The translations under genes were made by a program, and so were the position numbers. Shown in pieces: positions 6,434 through 15,772 of a stretch of 64,000 nucleotides of DNA. Position 1 is the stretch's first letter. Each line of letters begins with the position of its first letter. The stretch covers positions 128,838-192,837 of the forward strand of contig WSYB01000021.1 in NCBI GenBank assembly GCA_009773645.1. Direction: 5' to 3'. This DNA is from Geobacteraceae bacterium (lineage in GTDB: Bacteria > Desulfobacterota > Desulfuromonadia > Geobacterales > Geobacteraceae). The notes under the pieces are model-generated. The model had not been told where the DNA came from and made no database searches. It was given only the letters and a program-made list of their open reading frames with translations.

Positions 6434-8391
6434 CTTCCGGCGGGGCCGGGTCAAAGCGGGAGAATTCCATGGTGAAGGTGCCGCGTCCCTTCGTGGCACT
6501 GCGCAGTTCGGTCATAAAGCCGAACATCTGGGCCAGGGGCGCCAGCGCCCGCACCACCTGGGTCTCTCCGAGGGTCAGGATACCCTCCACCCGGCCGCGC
6601 TTCTGCTGCAGCGAGCCGAGCACTTTGCCGGCGTTTTCCTGAGGGGTGATGATCTCCAGGGACATGATCGGCTCCAGGAGCACGGGCTTCCCTTCCCGCG
6701 CCGCCATGACCAACCCTCAGGGGATAACCGGTCACGCAACCGGCGGCGCAGGCCTGTGTCAGACTTTCTTTCAGAATGGAGAGAAGCTCGACTGAAAGGG
6801 GCGACTCTTCAGCGGACGGCAGAACGATGTTCACCCCCGCCCCCCGCTCCAGCGGAGTCAGCCTGAGCAGCACTTCCCCACACTGGACCTTGCCGTCCAT
6901 CTCCCTGCGCAGGGTCTCCCTCCGTTCAACGACCCGCCGGAGGGTCTCCCGATATACCACCTGCGGCCGGCCGGTCTTGACCTCCACCCCGAACTCCCTG
7001 GCCAGACGGTCGGCAATGATATCCAGATGAAGTTCCCCCATCCCGGTAAGGATTGTCTGGCCGGTCTCCTCATCCTCGCGCACCTTGAAGGTCGGGTCTT
7101 CCCACTGGAGCTTCTCCAGTGCCGGCATGAGCTTCTCCCGGTCCTCCACTCCCTTCGGCTCCACCGCCAAAGAGACCACCGGCTCCGGGACGTTAAGCCC
7201 CGCCAGGATCAGGGGGTGAACCGGATCGCACAGGGTGTCCCCGGTCAGGACCTCCTTGAGGCCGGTGACCGCAACGATGTCACCTGCGAAAGCCTCCTCG
7301 ATCCCTTCCCGTTTGTGGGCATGCATGCGGAGCAGACGGGCAACCTTTTCCGTGCATCCCTGCGTGCTGTTCAACAGGGTGGTTCCGGATTTCAGCGTCC
7401 CCGCGTAAATGCGGAGATAGGTGAGCTTGCGTCCTTCATCGGATATGACCTTGAAAGCCAGGGCGCACAACGGCGCACGGGGATCACAGGGAAGCTGTTC
7501 GCTATCCGCGCTGCCGGGGCGCCGGCCAAGGACCGGCGGAGTCTCCAGCGGAGAGGGAAGATAATTCCCCACCGCGTCCAGAAGCGGTTGAATACCCTTG
7601 TTGCGCAGCGCCGATCCCAGCAGTACCGGGAAAAGGCCACAGGCCGCGGTCCCTTTGCGGACGGCGTTATGCAGGCGAGGAGCTTCCACCTTCGCCCCCG
7701 CAAGGAAATCAGCGAGGATGGCGTCGTCGAAATCGGCGGCAGCCTCCACCACCTTGTCCCGTGCTATCCTCGCCTGTTCCAGCAGCTCAGCAGGTATGGG
7801 GAGCCGCTCCACGGTTCTCCCCTGATCGGCCTCGGCAAAGGTAAGCGCCTCGAAGGCCAGGAGGTCGATCACTCCGCTGAACCCCCCTTCGTTCCCCATG
7901 GGAAGCTGCAGCAACACAGGACGGGCCCGCAGCCGCTCCTCCATCTGGGCCAGCACTGCCTGATAATCGGCGCCGATCCGGTCGAGCTTGTTGATGAAGC
8001 ATATCCGCGGGACCTGGTAACGCTCGGCCTGGCGCCACACCGATTCGCTCTGGGGCTGCACCCCCTCCACGGCGCTGAAAACTGCCACCGCCCCGTCCAG
8101 TGCCCGCAAGGTCCTTTCCACTTCGATGGTGAAGTCAATATGGCCGGGAGTGTCGATCAGGTTGATCCAGAAGCTCCCCCAGCGGCAGGTGGTGGAGGTG
8201 GCGGTTATGGTGATCCCCCTCTCCTGCTCCTGGGGCATCCAGTCCATTACCGCCTGCCCTTCATGCACCTCTCCCATTTTGTGGGTTTCCCCGCTGTAGA
8301 ACAGGATGCGTTCCGATACGGTGGTCTTGCCTGCATCGATATGGGATATGATGCCGATATTGCGGATGGCATCAAGGGGGGGATGGTCCAT
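6408..8391 (-). pseudogene. EF-G-like GTPase gene with internal deletion and frameshift
   Basis: The first frame (8391 to about 6735) encodes a normal elongation-factor-G-type GTPase through domains I-IV. It has the P-loop [21 protein letters not shown] and [10 protein letters not shown]. After GYPL the frame shifts into nonsense. The proper domain V ending ([19 protein letters not shown] to a TAG at 6408) continues in another frame starting near MAAREGKP. By comparison with the usual EF-G sequence, about 28 residues between GYP and the MA-x-x-x-G helix should be present. Only 13 nt are, so roughly 71 bp have been lost. It resembles the second, non-str-operon EF-G found in many bacteria. Start 8391 is chosen over 8403 because GAGG lies 6 bp upstream. 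Confidence 0.8.
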
Positions 8392-8516
8392 GGCATGCCT
8401 CAACTTTTCCCGATTGACGAGCTATATGCAGCGGCATTCTAATACGGGGAAGGGAAGATTACAAGTCAAACGGTACGAGGCCTCGCCTTTCACCATTTAA
8501 CCTAAAAACGGCAATT

Positions 8517-8682
8517 GGACACGGATTAACACGGAAAAAGCGGATTAAAACTGATAATTCAAGGAGATAAACCGGGTTACTACCACAACCTTTTGGGTTA
8601 ATGCTCTCAGTGGTTTAAATCCGTGAAAATCCGTATAAATCAGATTTGATCCGTGTTCAAAATGCTTTTTCTATGCTTTTTC
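8517..8682. repeat. Inverted ACGGATTAACACGGA-type intergenic repeat plus 11-bp tandem
   Basis: The left arm GACACGGATTAACACGGA (from 8518) pairs imperfectly with ATCCGTGAAAATCCGT and GATCCGTGTTC (8619-8658). The pair flanks an A/T-rich centre. Just beyond it, ATGCTTTTTCT is repeated twice (8661-8682). The element occupies most of the 307-bp gap between the EF-G remnant and the transporter, and I see no gene there. Confidence 0.55.
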
Positions 8683-8710
8683 TATGTTTAATATGGCCGG
8701 AAACGGTGAC

Positions 8711-10366
8711 TTATGGGGTCAGCATCAGCAGCAACAACTGCACGAAGAGGATCTTGGCGATGGTGGCTATCGGGTAGACCGACGCGTAACCAACATTGGG
8801 AAGGTCGTTGCCGGTCTGCTCCAAAGCGTAACCCAACACGGCGGGCTGGGTCTGCATGCCGGCGAGCATGCCTATCATGAGGCTCATGGGAATCTTCAGC
8901 AGCCGATGCCCTACCCACAGGGCAATGAGCGCCGCGGCGCAGGTAATGACGATCCCTGCCGCAAAAATAGATACCCCTCCTCCCTTGGTGAACGTGGAGA
9001 AAAAGCCGTAGCCGGCGCGTGTGCCGATCCCGGCCAGAAAAAGGACCAGTCCGATCTGGCGCAGGGTCATGTTGGCGCTGTAAGGTAGACTCCAGACCAT
9101 CTTGCCGGTGCGCCCCACCGTCCCCAGAATAAGGGCCACAACCAGCGGCCCGCCGGCAAACCCCAGCTTAAGACTTATCCCCCCCGGCAAGGGGATAGGC
9201 ATGATGCCGAGCAGGAGCCCCAGAGCCAGGCCGAGACTGAAGGTGAGGATATCCACCTCGCTCACCGCGCGGTAGGAGTCGCCGAAAAAGGCGCTCACCT
9301 CCCCCATCTGGTCGCGATGGGTAAGGACCCGTACCCGGTCTCCCAGTTCCAGCGCCATATCGTCATGGGGAATGAAATCATCGTCGCCGCGCCGCACCCG
9401 TGTCACCACCGCGCCGAAGCGCTCTTGCAGGTTAAGGTCCTTGAGCCGCCGCCCCGCGACCTGGGGGTTGGAGACAAAGATGCGGCGGAAATAAAATTCG
9501 CTCCGGTCGAGGTTGATCTCTTCCTCGCTTCTTTCACCGATAAACCGTGCCACCCGTTCCAGGTCTTCGGAAGGGCCAACCACCGTCACGAGGTCCCCGA
9601 TCACCAGCTTTGCCTGCGGAAGCGCCAGCGTAAAATGCCCGTCATGCTTGATCCTGCCGAACATGACATCCCAGTCGTGCCTGTGGCTCAACTCCTCAAT
9701 AGTTTCTTCTGTTGCCTCGGCACAGGTCACACGGATGGTACAGTTGCGCAGTGACTCGCCGGCGGCGCCGAAAGTGCGGAGTTTTTTCGCCTCCTGCGCA
9801 TAATCCACCTTCCAGACACGCTGTGCAAGGCTGATGGAGAGCACCATGCCGATCACACCCACCGGGTAGGTGATCGAGTACGCCACCACCGGCTCGGAAA
9901 GCATCTGTTCCAGGGCAGCCGCCGGCACCGTGTGTTTTATGGTCTCCAGAGCGCCTGCCAAGGCCGGAGTATTGGTGAGGCTTCCGGCAAACAAGCCGGC
10001 GGTCAGCGTCCCCTTCAGATGGAGAAGTCTGCCGGCAAGTACCGCCAGACCAGTGGCAAAGACCAGGACACCCATCACCAGGAGATTATTGCGCACCCCA
10101 TCGCGTTTAAGTGAAGCCACAAAGGTCGGCCCGCTGCTGAGACCGATGGCGTAGACGAACAGTGCAAGGCCGAGCATGTACACGATCTCGGGAAGCTTTA
10201 ACTCCGGATGGAGAGAGCCGATGGCCAGCCCCACAAACAGGACCGCCGCCACGCCCAGGCTGCTGCCGCGGATTTTGACCCGCCCAAGGGGATAACCGAC
10301 GGCCGCCACCAGGAACAGGAGCAACAGGGGGTTTTCCGACAGGATTTTCAACGCATGATCGGGCAT
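8711..10366 (-). CDS. AspT/YidE-type putative transporter with two TrkA-C domains
   Basis: The 551-residue inner-membrane protein has the duplicated architecture of the aspartate:alanine exchanger (AspT/YidE/YbjL) family. There are five to six hydrophobic helices at residues 10-180. Two cytosolic RCK-C/TrkA-C domains lie at about 205-290 and 295-375 (LVIGDLVTVVGPSEDLERV and LELGDRVRVLTHRDQM). A second block of helices lies at 380-550. The repeated helix motifs GLFAGSLTNTPALAGAL and GMLAGMQTQPAVLGYAL correspond to the two halves. The substrate is unknown; some members exchange amino acids or dicarboxylates. No operon partner is visible. Confidence 0.85.
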   Translation of the reverse strand: MPDHALKILSENPLLLLFLVAAVGYPLGRVKIRGSSLGVAAVLFVGLAIGSLHPELKLPEIVYMLGLALFVYAIGLSSGPTFVASLKRDGVRNNLLVMGVLVFATGLAVLAGRLLHLKGTLTAGLFAGSLTNTPALAGALETIKHTVPAAALEQMLSEPVVAYSITYPVGVIGMVLSISLAQRVWKVDYAQEAKKLRTFGAAGESLRNCTIRVTCAEATEETIEELSHRHDWDVMFGRIKHDGHFTLALPQAKLVIGDLVTVVGPSEDLERVARFIGERSEEEINLDRSEFYFRRIFVSNPQVAGRRLKDLNLQERFGAVVTRVRRGDDDFIPHDDMALELGDRVRVLTHRDQMGEVSAFFGDSYRAVSEVDILTFSLGLALGLLLGIMPIPLPGGISLKLGFAGGPLVVALILGTVGRTGKMVWSLPYSANMTLRQIGLVLFLAGIGTRAGYGFFSTFTKGGGVSIFAAGIVITCAAALIALWVGHRLLKIPMSLMIGMLAGMQTQPAVLGYALEQTGNDLPNVGYASVYPIATIAKILFVQLLLLMLTP

Positions 10367-10570
10367 TTCAGGACTTTCCGGAAGACAACATGGTGGAGAC
10401 TAGATATTCTTCGGTAATTATACCAGAGCGCTTGAGCAAAAAACGGTTTCTCGGATTTGTACTAAAGAATCCCGACATACATGCCGAAAAAAATAGAACT
10501 GACCGTTTTGCAAGCAGTCAGGGTTTACTGTGCCGTCAAACACTTCATACGGTGGGATATAAGGAGAAGG

Positions 10571-11983
10571 ATGATGAAACGCATTGCATGGATTCCGTTT
10601 CTGTTTGTGTGGACGCTTTCGGTGTCCTCCTTTATGGTTCCCGGCGCTTTCGCCCTGCATCCTGAGCTGTCAATACCGGACAAGGTCGACGTGAAGCACA
10701 GGGCCTGCCAGGAAATCATGCGGCTGGCAAAGAAGTATGATGTGGAAAGTGTGTTCCCCAAGGAGTTTGAAGAAGGGGGGACCATGTGTACAAGGCTGGA
10801 TGTGGCCGTGGCTGTTGAACTCGTTACCGAAAAGATGGCCGAAAAGGCGGTGAAAGAAGGTCCGACGGCGGTTGCCAGGGAAGACCTGGAACTCCTGAAC
10901 AACCTGAAGGAAGAGTTGCGCGGCGAGATGCTCCTGGTGCAGACAAGGACCTTTCAGCAGCGGCGGGAAGAGCTGGGGACACGGCTGCACGCCCTTACCA
11001 AAAACATAACCATAAGCGGCGGGATGACCGGCGTGCTCCAGGGATCTTTTGACAACAAGCCGAAAGACCATGCGGACACAGCCGGCCGTGGGGACCTGGT
11101 GTTCAATTTCAAGGTCGCGGAAAACACCATCGCGGTGATCGATGTGGAAGCCACCGGCGGAGACGGCATTGACGCCAACATCGCCAACTTTTCCCTCTTG
11201 AACGGGGTGGCAGGGAGCACCGGCGACCGGGTGCGCTTCCGGGAAGCATGGGTCGAACACGCCGCGTTCGGCGACAGATTGCTCCTGACGGCGGGAAAGA
11301 TCGACCTCACCAACTACTTTGACACCAACAGTGTGGCCAATGACGAGAACAGCCAGTTCCTGGCCGGGGCCTTCGTCAATTCCGCCATTCTCGGGGCACC
11401 GGCACCGGGACCAGGCATCAGGCTCCAGGCAAGGCTCGCCGAGCCGCTCGTGTTCGGCATCGGTTACGGAAGCAGGGATGGCGACACGGCCGATGTGTTC
11501 GACCGCGGCTTCGGAATTGCGGAGCTTGACTGCAAAACCAAGTTCGGTGAGCTGGAAGGGAATTACCGTGTCTACGGCGCCATAGACGGCTCCATCCCCG
11601 ACGGAACCGTAAAGCTCAAGGCAAAAAGCGCCTTCGGCGCCGGCATCAGCATCGACCAGCAGCTTACCGGCAAATTATCAATCTTCGGCCGCTACGGCTG
11701 GCGGGAAAGCGACGTCTACGGGACCAGATCGGCCTGGAGCACGGGCTTCCAGCATGCAGGCATTATCCCCGGCCGGATGGATGACGTGACCGGATTCGGC
11801 TACGGGCAGGTGAAGGTGGTCAACGCCGCGAGCGACGAGAAACTGGCCGAACTGTATTACAAGGTAAAGATAAACGACCAGATTGCGATTACGCCGTTGG
11901 CCCAGTACCTGATCAATCCCGAAGGAGACCGGGAGAGGAACAATGTAGTGGTGCTGGGGATACGGTCGCAGATAACATTTTAA
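10571..11983 (+). CDS. Outer-membrane porin with SLH-like N-terminus
   Basis: The precursor is about 470 residues. A signal peptide (MKRIAWIPFLFVW... to GAFA) is followed by a 70-residue region (DVKHRACQEIMRLAKKYDV...CTRLDVAVAVELV) resembling the S-layer-homology/coiled region of OprB-like porins. A long coiled segment follows. From about residue 150 a beta-barrel has alternating aromatic strands (DRLLLTAGKIDLTNYFD, LSIFGRYGWRESDVYG) and ends in the C-terminal aromatic residue F (RSQITF) that marks barrel assembly. The start was chosen at tandem ATGs after AAGGAGAAGG. It is likely a general or carbohydrate-type porin; its substrate is unknown. Confidence 0.8.
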   Translation: MMKRIAWIPFLFVWTLSVSSFMVPGAFALHPELSIPDKVDVKHRACQEIMRLAKKYDVESVFPKEFEEGGTMCTRLDVAVAVELVTEKMAEKAVKEGPTAVAREDLELLNNLKEELRGEMLLVQTRTFQQRREELGTRLHALTKNITISGGMTGVLQGSFDNKPKDHADTAGRGDLVFNFKVAENTIAVIDVEATGGDGIDANIANFSLLNGVAGSTGDRVRFREAWVEHAAFGDRLLLTAGKIDLTNYFDTNSVANDENSQFLAGAFVNSAILGAPAPGPGIRLQARLAEPLVFGIGYGSRDGDTADVFDRGFGIAELDCKTKFGELEGNYRVYGAIDGSIPDGTVKLKAKSAFGAGISIDQQLTGKLSIFGRYGWRESDVYGTRSAWSTGFQHAGIIPGRMDDVTGFGYGQVKVVNAASDEKLAELYYKVKINDQIAITPLAQYLINPEGDRERNNVVVLGIRSQITF

Positions 11984-12040
11984 CGGGTTGTGGAAAACAT
12001 ACTGCCGATATACCTGGAAGCATCAGTCGGAACGTCCTTC

Positions 12041-13594
12041 TTACCGGTACGGGAGGTCCGCCTCCCTTGCCCCTTCGGCAGCCACTTCCTTGAGCGGCGT
12101 CCTGTCCTTCACGGCAAAGACCTCGATCCCCGATTTCCCTTCCAGCGGGCAGACATTCTCGCAGATGCCGCACCCGTTGCACAGTTCATCCACCACATAG
12201 GGTTTTTTCAGCTGCACCCGCTTGCCCGACGTATCGAATTCCTCCACCAGTTCCGAACGGATCGCCTTTTGCGGGATGGGGCAATGCTCTTCGCAGACAA
12301 TGCAGTTGGTTTTTTTGGCAAAGGGGAGACAGTGGTTCTTGTCTAACACCGCCTTGCCGATCACCGCACGCTTCTTCTCTTTCACGGGGAGATTGGGGAT
12401 GGCGGAGGTTGGGCAGACCTGGCCGCACAGGGTGCAGTTGTACTCGCAGTACCCGAGACGGGGGATTACGACCGGCGTGAATATCCCCTCCACGCCTGCC
12501 TGATGTAGTGCGGGATAGAGGGCGTTTTTCAGGCAGACCTTCATGCATTCGCCGCACCTGACGCATTTCTCCAGGAACACCCCCTCGTCCGTCACCCCAG
12601 GGGGCCGCAAAAGACGCTCCTGGAGGCCGGGAAACCGGAACCGGAACGCTCGGGAAAGGACGAACCCGGACACGATCCCCCCCAAAAGGAGCCGGCGTTC
12701 AGGGAGATACGGCCCGGCGGCGGCCGAAAAGCCCGCAACACGGAACTTCACCCGCCGGTTGCTGCACCGGAGGAGACACTCCATGCAGAGGATGCATTCA
12801 TCCTTCTGCAGGATATCCCGGTCAAAGGAGGTGGGGCAGTTCGTGGCGCACTCCCGGCAATCGGCGCAAAGCCTGGCGGGAACCCGCTTGAACAGGGAAA
12901 ATCTGCTGACGATCCCTAGAAGTGTCCCCAGGGGGCAGAGGTTCCTGCACCAGTTGCGCGTCTCGTACCGTTCCAGGAAGATGATGAACAGGAAGAGGAA
13001 CGCCGAGGTAAAGGCGAGCGGGTAGAAGGTCTCGCGAAACGGAAGAATGTAGTCGCGCAGCACGGCGTAGCCGGGAGCCAGGTAATCCCGGCTGTCCCCC
13101 ATGACCCGGTAGAGACCGACCCATCCCTGCCGCACGGCATAGCCGAACAACGGGTAGAAAAAGAAAGTGAGCGCCCGGATCAGGAGGGCAATGGGGTCGA
13201 AGAGTCCGGCCAGATTCACGTTGAAAAGGGCGGCGCCCAGAAGGGGAAAGAGGAGCCAGTATTTGAGGTTCCCCTTCAGATATGCAACGGGTGCGGTTTT
13301 TTTGATTCTGGTGGTCATCAGGTCGAGGATCGTGCCGAGGGGACAGAGCCAGCCGCAGAAAAAACGCCCCAAAAGGAGCGTAAAGACAAGAACCAGAACG
13401 GCCGGGAAGAGAAGCCAGGTGAAAGCCTTGGCTGCAAGCAGGTAGCTTGCCAGCACCAGCGGGTCGGCACGGAAGAAGCTGTTCACCGCCACGGAAACAT
13501 CATCGCTCCCCCGGTATTCGGTCTGGACGAACAACACGAGGAAGAGGAGGAGGAAGAGGAGCTGGGAGATGCGGGCAGTGGTAATTTTTTTCAT
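12041..13594 (-). CDS. Membrane polyferredoxin (NapH/CcoG-like 4Fe-4S protein)
   Basis: The 517-residue protein has an N-terminal membrane half with about five helices. It carries NapH-type motifs (LGRFFCGWLCPLGT at about 75-90 and NWCRNLCPLGT at about 215-225). The hydrophilic half has at least five [4Fe-4S] motifs, including CADCRECATNCP, CILCMECLLRC, CVRCGECMKVC, CTLCGQVCP and CNGCGICENVCP. Such proteins pass electrons between quinols and soluble carriers. In related bacteria they often sit directly after a DUF362 gene. Here that gene (15166-15746) is broken and separated by restriction-modification debris, so the pair has probably been decoupled. Confidence 0.85.
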   Translation of the reverse strand: MKKITTARISQLLFLLLFLVLFVQTEYRGSDDVSVAVNSFFRADPLVLASYLLAAKAFTWLLFPAVLVLVFTLLLGRFFCGWLCPLGTILDLMTTRIKKTAPVAYLKGNLKYWLLFPLLGAALFNVNLAGLFDPIALLIRALTFFFYPLFGYAVRQGWVGLYRVMGDSRDYLAPGYAVLRDYILPFRETFYPLAFTSAFLFLFIIFLERYETRNWCRNLCPLGTLLGIVSRFSLFKRVPARLCADCRECATNCPTSFDRDILQKDECILCMECLLRCSNRRVKFRVAGFSAAAGPYLPERRLLLGGIVSGFVLSRAFRFRFPGLQERLLRPPGVTDEGVFLEKCVRCGECMKVCLKNALYPALHQAGVEGIFTPVVIPRLGYCEYNCTLCGQVCPTSAIPNLPVKEKKRAVIGKAVLDKNHCLPFAKKTNCIVCEEHCPIPQKAIRSELVEEFDTSGKRVQLKKPYVVDELCNGCGICENVCPLEGKSGIEVFAVKDRTPLKEVAAEGAREADLPYR

Positions 13595-13668
13595 GGTAGG
13601 CGCAATCGGCTTGAATAGTGTGAAAGCAACTTTGCGGACAGAGAGCAGTGAGTGTTCCCTGTCCGCCT

Positions 13669-13896
13669 TTATGCCGCGGACTTTTTAGCCTGTTTCCCGG
13701 CGATCCTGGAGATGACACGCAATGCTTCGTTTACGGATTTGGAATCCTGAAAAACCTCAGCCACGTCAGGGGCCAGCACAACCACATCGTTTCGCACGCC
13801 TTTGAACCTGTCAGCATACTTGCCCCGAACACCATTGCTGAAGTCATATTCTGCAAGCATTTCCGGTTCCTTGACCCTGTCAGCGCGCTTTTTCAT
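13669..13896 (-). CDS. Small antitoxin-like conserved protein
   Basis: The 75-residue protein has a good AAGGATATC ribosome site 10 bp after the KilA-N gene stop. Its pattern (MLAEYDFSNGVRGKYADRF...VVVLAPDVAEVFQDSKSVNEAL) resembles small antitoxin-like proteins often found next to restriction-modification or toxin genes. No toxin partner is adjacent. It is basic at both ends and predicted soluble. The assignment as an antitoxin is tentative; it could equally be an orphan component of the decayed restriction locus. Confidence 0.65.
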   Translation of the reverse strand: MKKRADRVKEPEMLAEYDFSNGVRGKYADRFKGVRNDVVVLAPDVAEVFQDSKSVNEALRVISRIAGKQAKKSAA

Positions 13897-13905
13897 AAGA
13901 TATCC

Positions 13906-14739
13906 TTATCGCAGCATCCGCGCATCACCGGTCAAAATCGTCATCTGGTGAATGGCGATCTTGTTGAGGCGTTCGAGGCGTTCTTTTTGTGGCAAACCCT
14001 CGGAAATAAAGAGTGCGTTGAGGTTTTCCAGATTGGAGAGACATACCAGTTGCGCGACTTCGGCATAGTCGCGGATGTTCCCCTTTTTGTCGGGATTGGC
14101 ATCCCGCCACTGGGCGGCGGTCATGCCGAACAAGGCGAGGTTGAGCACATCGGCTTCGGTGGCGTAAACCAGCGAGGTCTGCTTGGGGCTCAATTCAGCG
14201 GGTATGAGGTGAGCTTGAATGGCATCGGTATGAATGCGATAGTTGATCTTGGTCAGATTACGCCGGATGTCCCAGCCGAGAGTCTTTCTTTCTTCCTCTT
14301 TCAGACGCTGGAACTCTTTGATGAGGTAGAGCTTGAATTCCACCGACACCCATGAGGCGAACTCGAAAGCAATATCCTTGTGGGCGTAAGTGCCTCCGTA
14401 ACGCCCGGCCTTGGAGACCAGACCGATGGCCCTAGTGCTTTCGATCCATTGCTTGGGAGTTAGGGTGAAGCTGTTGAGCCCGGCCTGCATTTTAATCCCG
14501 TCGAATTCGACGGGATTAAAATTGGGGTTGTTCAATTGCTCCCAGATACCCAGGAACTCAAGGGTGTTGCGATTGCGCAGCCAGTTGCGAATCAGGTCAT
14601 CGGTGCGTTCCTGATTCTTATAGCGGGCAATATCGGTGAGGGATATGTAGTCTTCCTCCCTTTGGGAATACAGGGCGACATCCTGATCCAGCACACGGAT
14701 TTTGGCAGTTGAGCGCTCCTTTTGTTCTTTAGAACCCAT
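13906..14739 (-). CDS. KilA-N domain protein
   Basis: The 277-residue protein starts at the ATG after AAGGGGATC (a longer frame to 14808 lacks a ribosome site). The KilA-N DNA-binding domain spans roughly residues 15-125. It shows YSQREEDYISLTDIARYKN near the start and GGTYAHKDIAFEFASWVSV-EFK at the end. The C-terminal 140 residues are helical, with a Geobacter/RM-locus-type tail (LNLALFGMTAAQWRDANP...). KilA-N proteins of this form are commonly found between hsdM and hsdS/hsdR of type I restriction-modification operons. Here the only other surviving piece is the hsdM fragment upstream. It appears intact. Confidence 0.8.
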   Translation of the reverse strand: MGSKEQKERSTAKIRVLDQDVALYSQREEDYISLTDIARYKNQERTDDLIRNWLRNRNTLEFLGIWEQLNNPNFNPVEFDGIKMQAGLNSFTLTPKQWIESTRAIGLVSKAGRYGGTYAHKDIAFEFASWVSVEFKLYLIKEFQRLKEEERKTLGWDIRRNLTKINYRIHTDAIQAHLIPAELSPKQTSLVYATEADVLNLALFGMTAAQWRDANPDKKGNIRDYAEVAQLVCLSNLENLNALFISEGLPQKERLERLNKIAIHQMTILTGDARMLR

Positions 14740-14867
14740 ACCCGATCCCCTTCGAATTCTCGCGGACTGTCTTTTCCAACTCCGCCCCTTTGGCAAACTG
14801 TTCTGCAAGCTTAGAGGTCAAGGCATTCATCTTCTCTCAAACGGCACACCGTCGTCCGCCTCTTCTT

Positions 14868-15152
14868 CTATCCCCACTTGCGCGCCAGGAACCAGAGACA
14901 GGCGGGAATCATGGTGTTGTAGAAAAGTTGGGCAGGGAGCCCCACCATGCAATCCACCAACCCGGCCTCGATCATGTTCTTGCGGATGTCGCCTTCACCG
15001 CCGGAGTTGCTGTTCATGCTGCCGTTGGCCAGCACGATCCCGGCGTTGCCGTTGGGGCTCAGCCTATGGAGGAAGTGTTGCAGCCAGGCGTAGTTGGCAT
15101 TGCCCGTCGGCGGCACGCCGTATTTCCAGCGGCTGTCGTCGCGCAGCTTGTG
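14868..15152 (-). pseudogene. hsdM fragment (type I DNA methylase remnant)
   Basis: The frame reads [20 protein letters not shown], then [20 protein letters not shown] and [29 protein letters not shown] and a TAG stop. This corresponds to the middle-to-late N-6 adenine methylase domain of HsdM, just after the NPPF catalytic motif, which is missing. There is no start codon with a ribosome site. The fragment begins 14 bp after the C-terminal remnant of the DUF362 gene. It is therefore a piece of a former hsdM and not a functional methylase. Confidence 0.85.
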
Positions 15153-15165
15153 AAAAACGAATTTA

Positions 15166-15746
15166 TTATGCTTTTACGATTTTCATCCGTTCCAGACGCA
15201 TCTCTCCGAGCCCCCGCTTGTAGGCGGCCACGGTGACGGCGATGTCGGCCGGTTTCAGGCGCTCAAGGCCTCACCGTACAGTTCCCACTCCTTGAGAACC
15301 GCCCCCTTCAGGAGGACCTTTTTGAAGCGCTCCGGTTCAACGTACTTCACCTCCACATTCTTCAAACCTTTCAGTGCGTCGGGAATGCCGCTGTTGGCAT
15401 AGCAGCGCCGCTCGTCGTTGCAGGTCCGGTCGAAGACCTTGACCTTTTTCGCCCCGGCGCGCAAGGCTTCCTCAACCACCCCCTTGACCACCAAGGGATG
15501 GGTATTGGCGGCCTGTTCCGGCGTTCTGTCCCAGCCGATGTTCGGTTTGACCACCACCACGTCACCGCTTTTGACGAAACGTTTCATTCCTCCCAGGGCA
15601 GCGATGGCATTGCGGGTGATCCTGTCGTAATCCTTTCCCTCGGCAACGGCCACCACCGGCATCTCCGCAGCCGATAAGTCCCGCAGAAGCCACTGATGAA
15701 AGATGGACGACAACCCCATGATCTTGAGGAACAACCTTCTGTCCAT
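15166..15746 (-). pseudogene. DUF362 protein gene, broken by internal deletion
   Basis: The intact 5' part (15746 to 15255, 163 residues) begins with a twin-arginine signal (DRRLFLKIMG). It continues with the DUF362 N-terminal pattern VVVKPNIGWDRTPEQAANTHP and AGAKKVKVFDRTCNDERRCY, up to ELYGEAL. There it shifts frame. The remaining 15254-15166 encodes, in another frame, a typical family C-terminus (KPADIAVTVAAYKRGLGEM...MKIVKA then TAA). The central part, estimated at 70-100 residues, is missing. DUF362 proteins usually accompany 4Fe-4S membrane proteins such as the one at 12041-13594. The ribosome site AGAGGGGAG supports the start. Confidence 0.8.
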
Positions 15747-15772
15747 AAATGCATCTCCCCTCTTCCCGGCCC

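Noticed and set aside
7240-7560. Possible separate small genes within the EF-G-like region
   Set aside because: They are out-of-frame readings of the same GTPase coding sequence.
7027-8442. A 471-codon plus-strand open frame opposite the EF-G-like gene
   Set aside because: It is the antisense shadow of a strongly coding GTPase gene; its translation has no domain pattern and no ribosome site.
10380-10570. A cyclic di-GMP (GEMM) riboswitch before the porin gene
   Set aside because: Looked for because Geobacter has many; the conserved GGCAAACC-type and ACGCAAAG-type blocks are absent here and in the other leaders examined.
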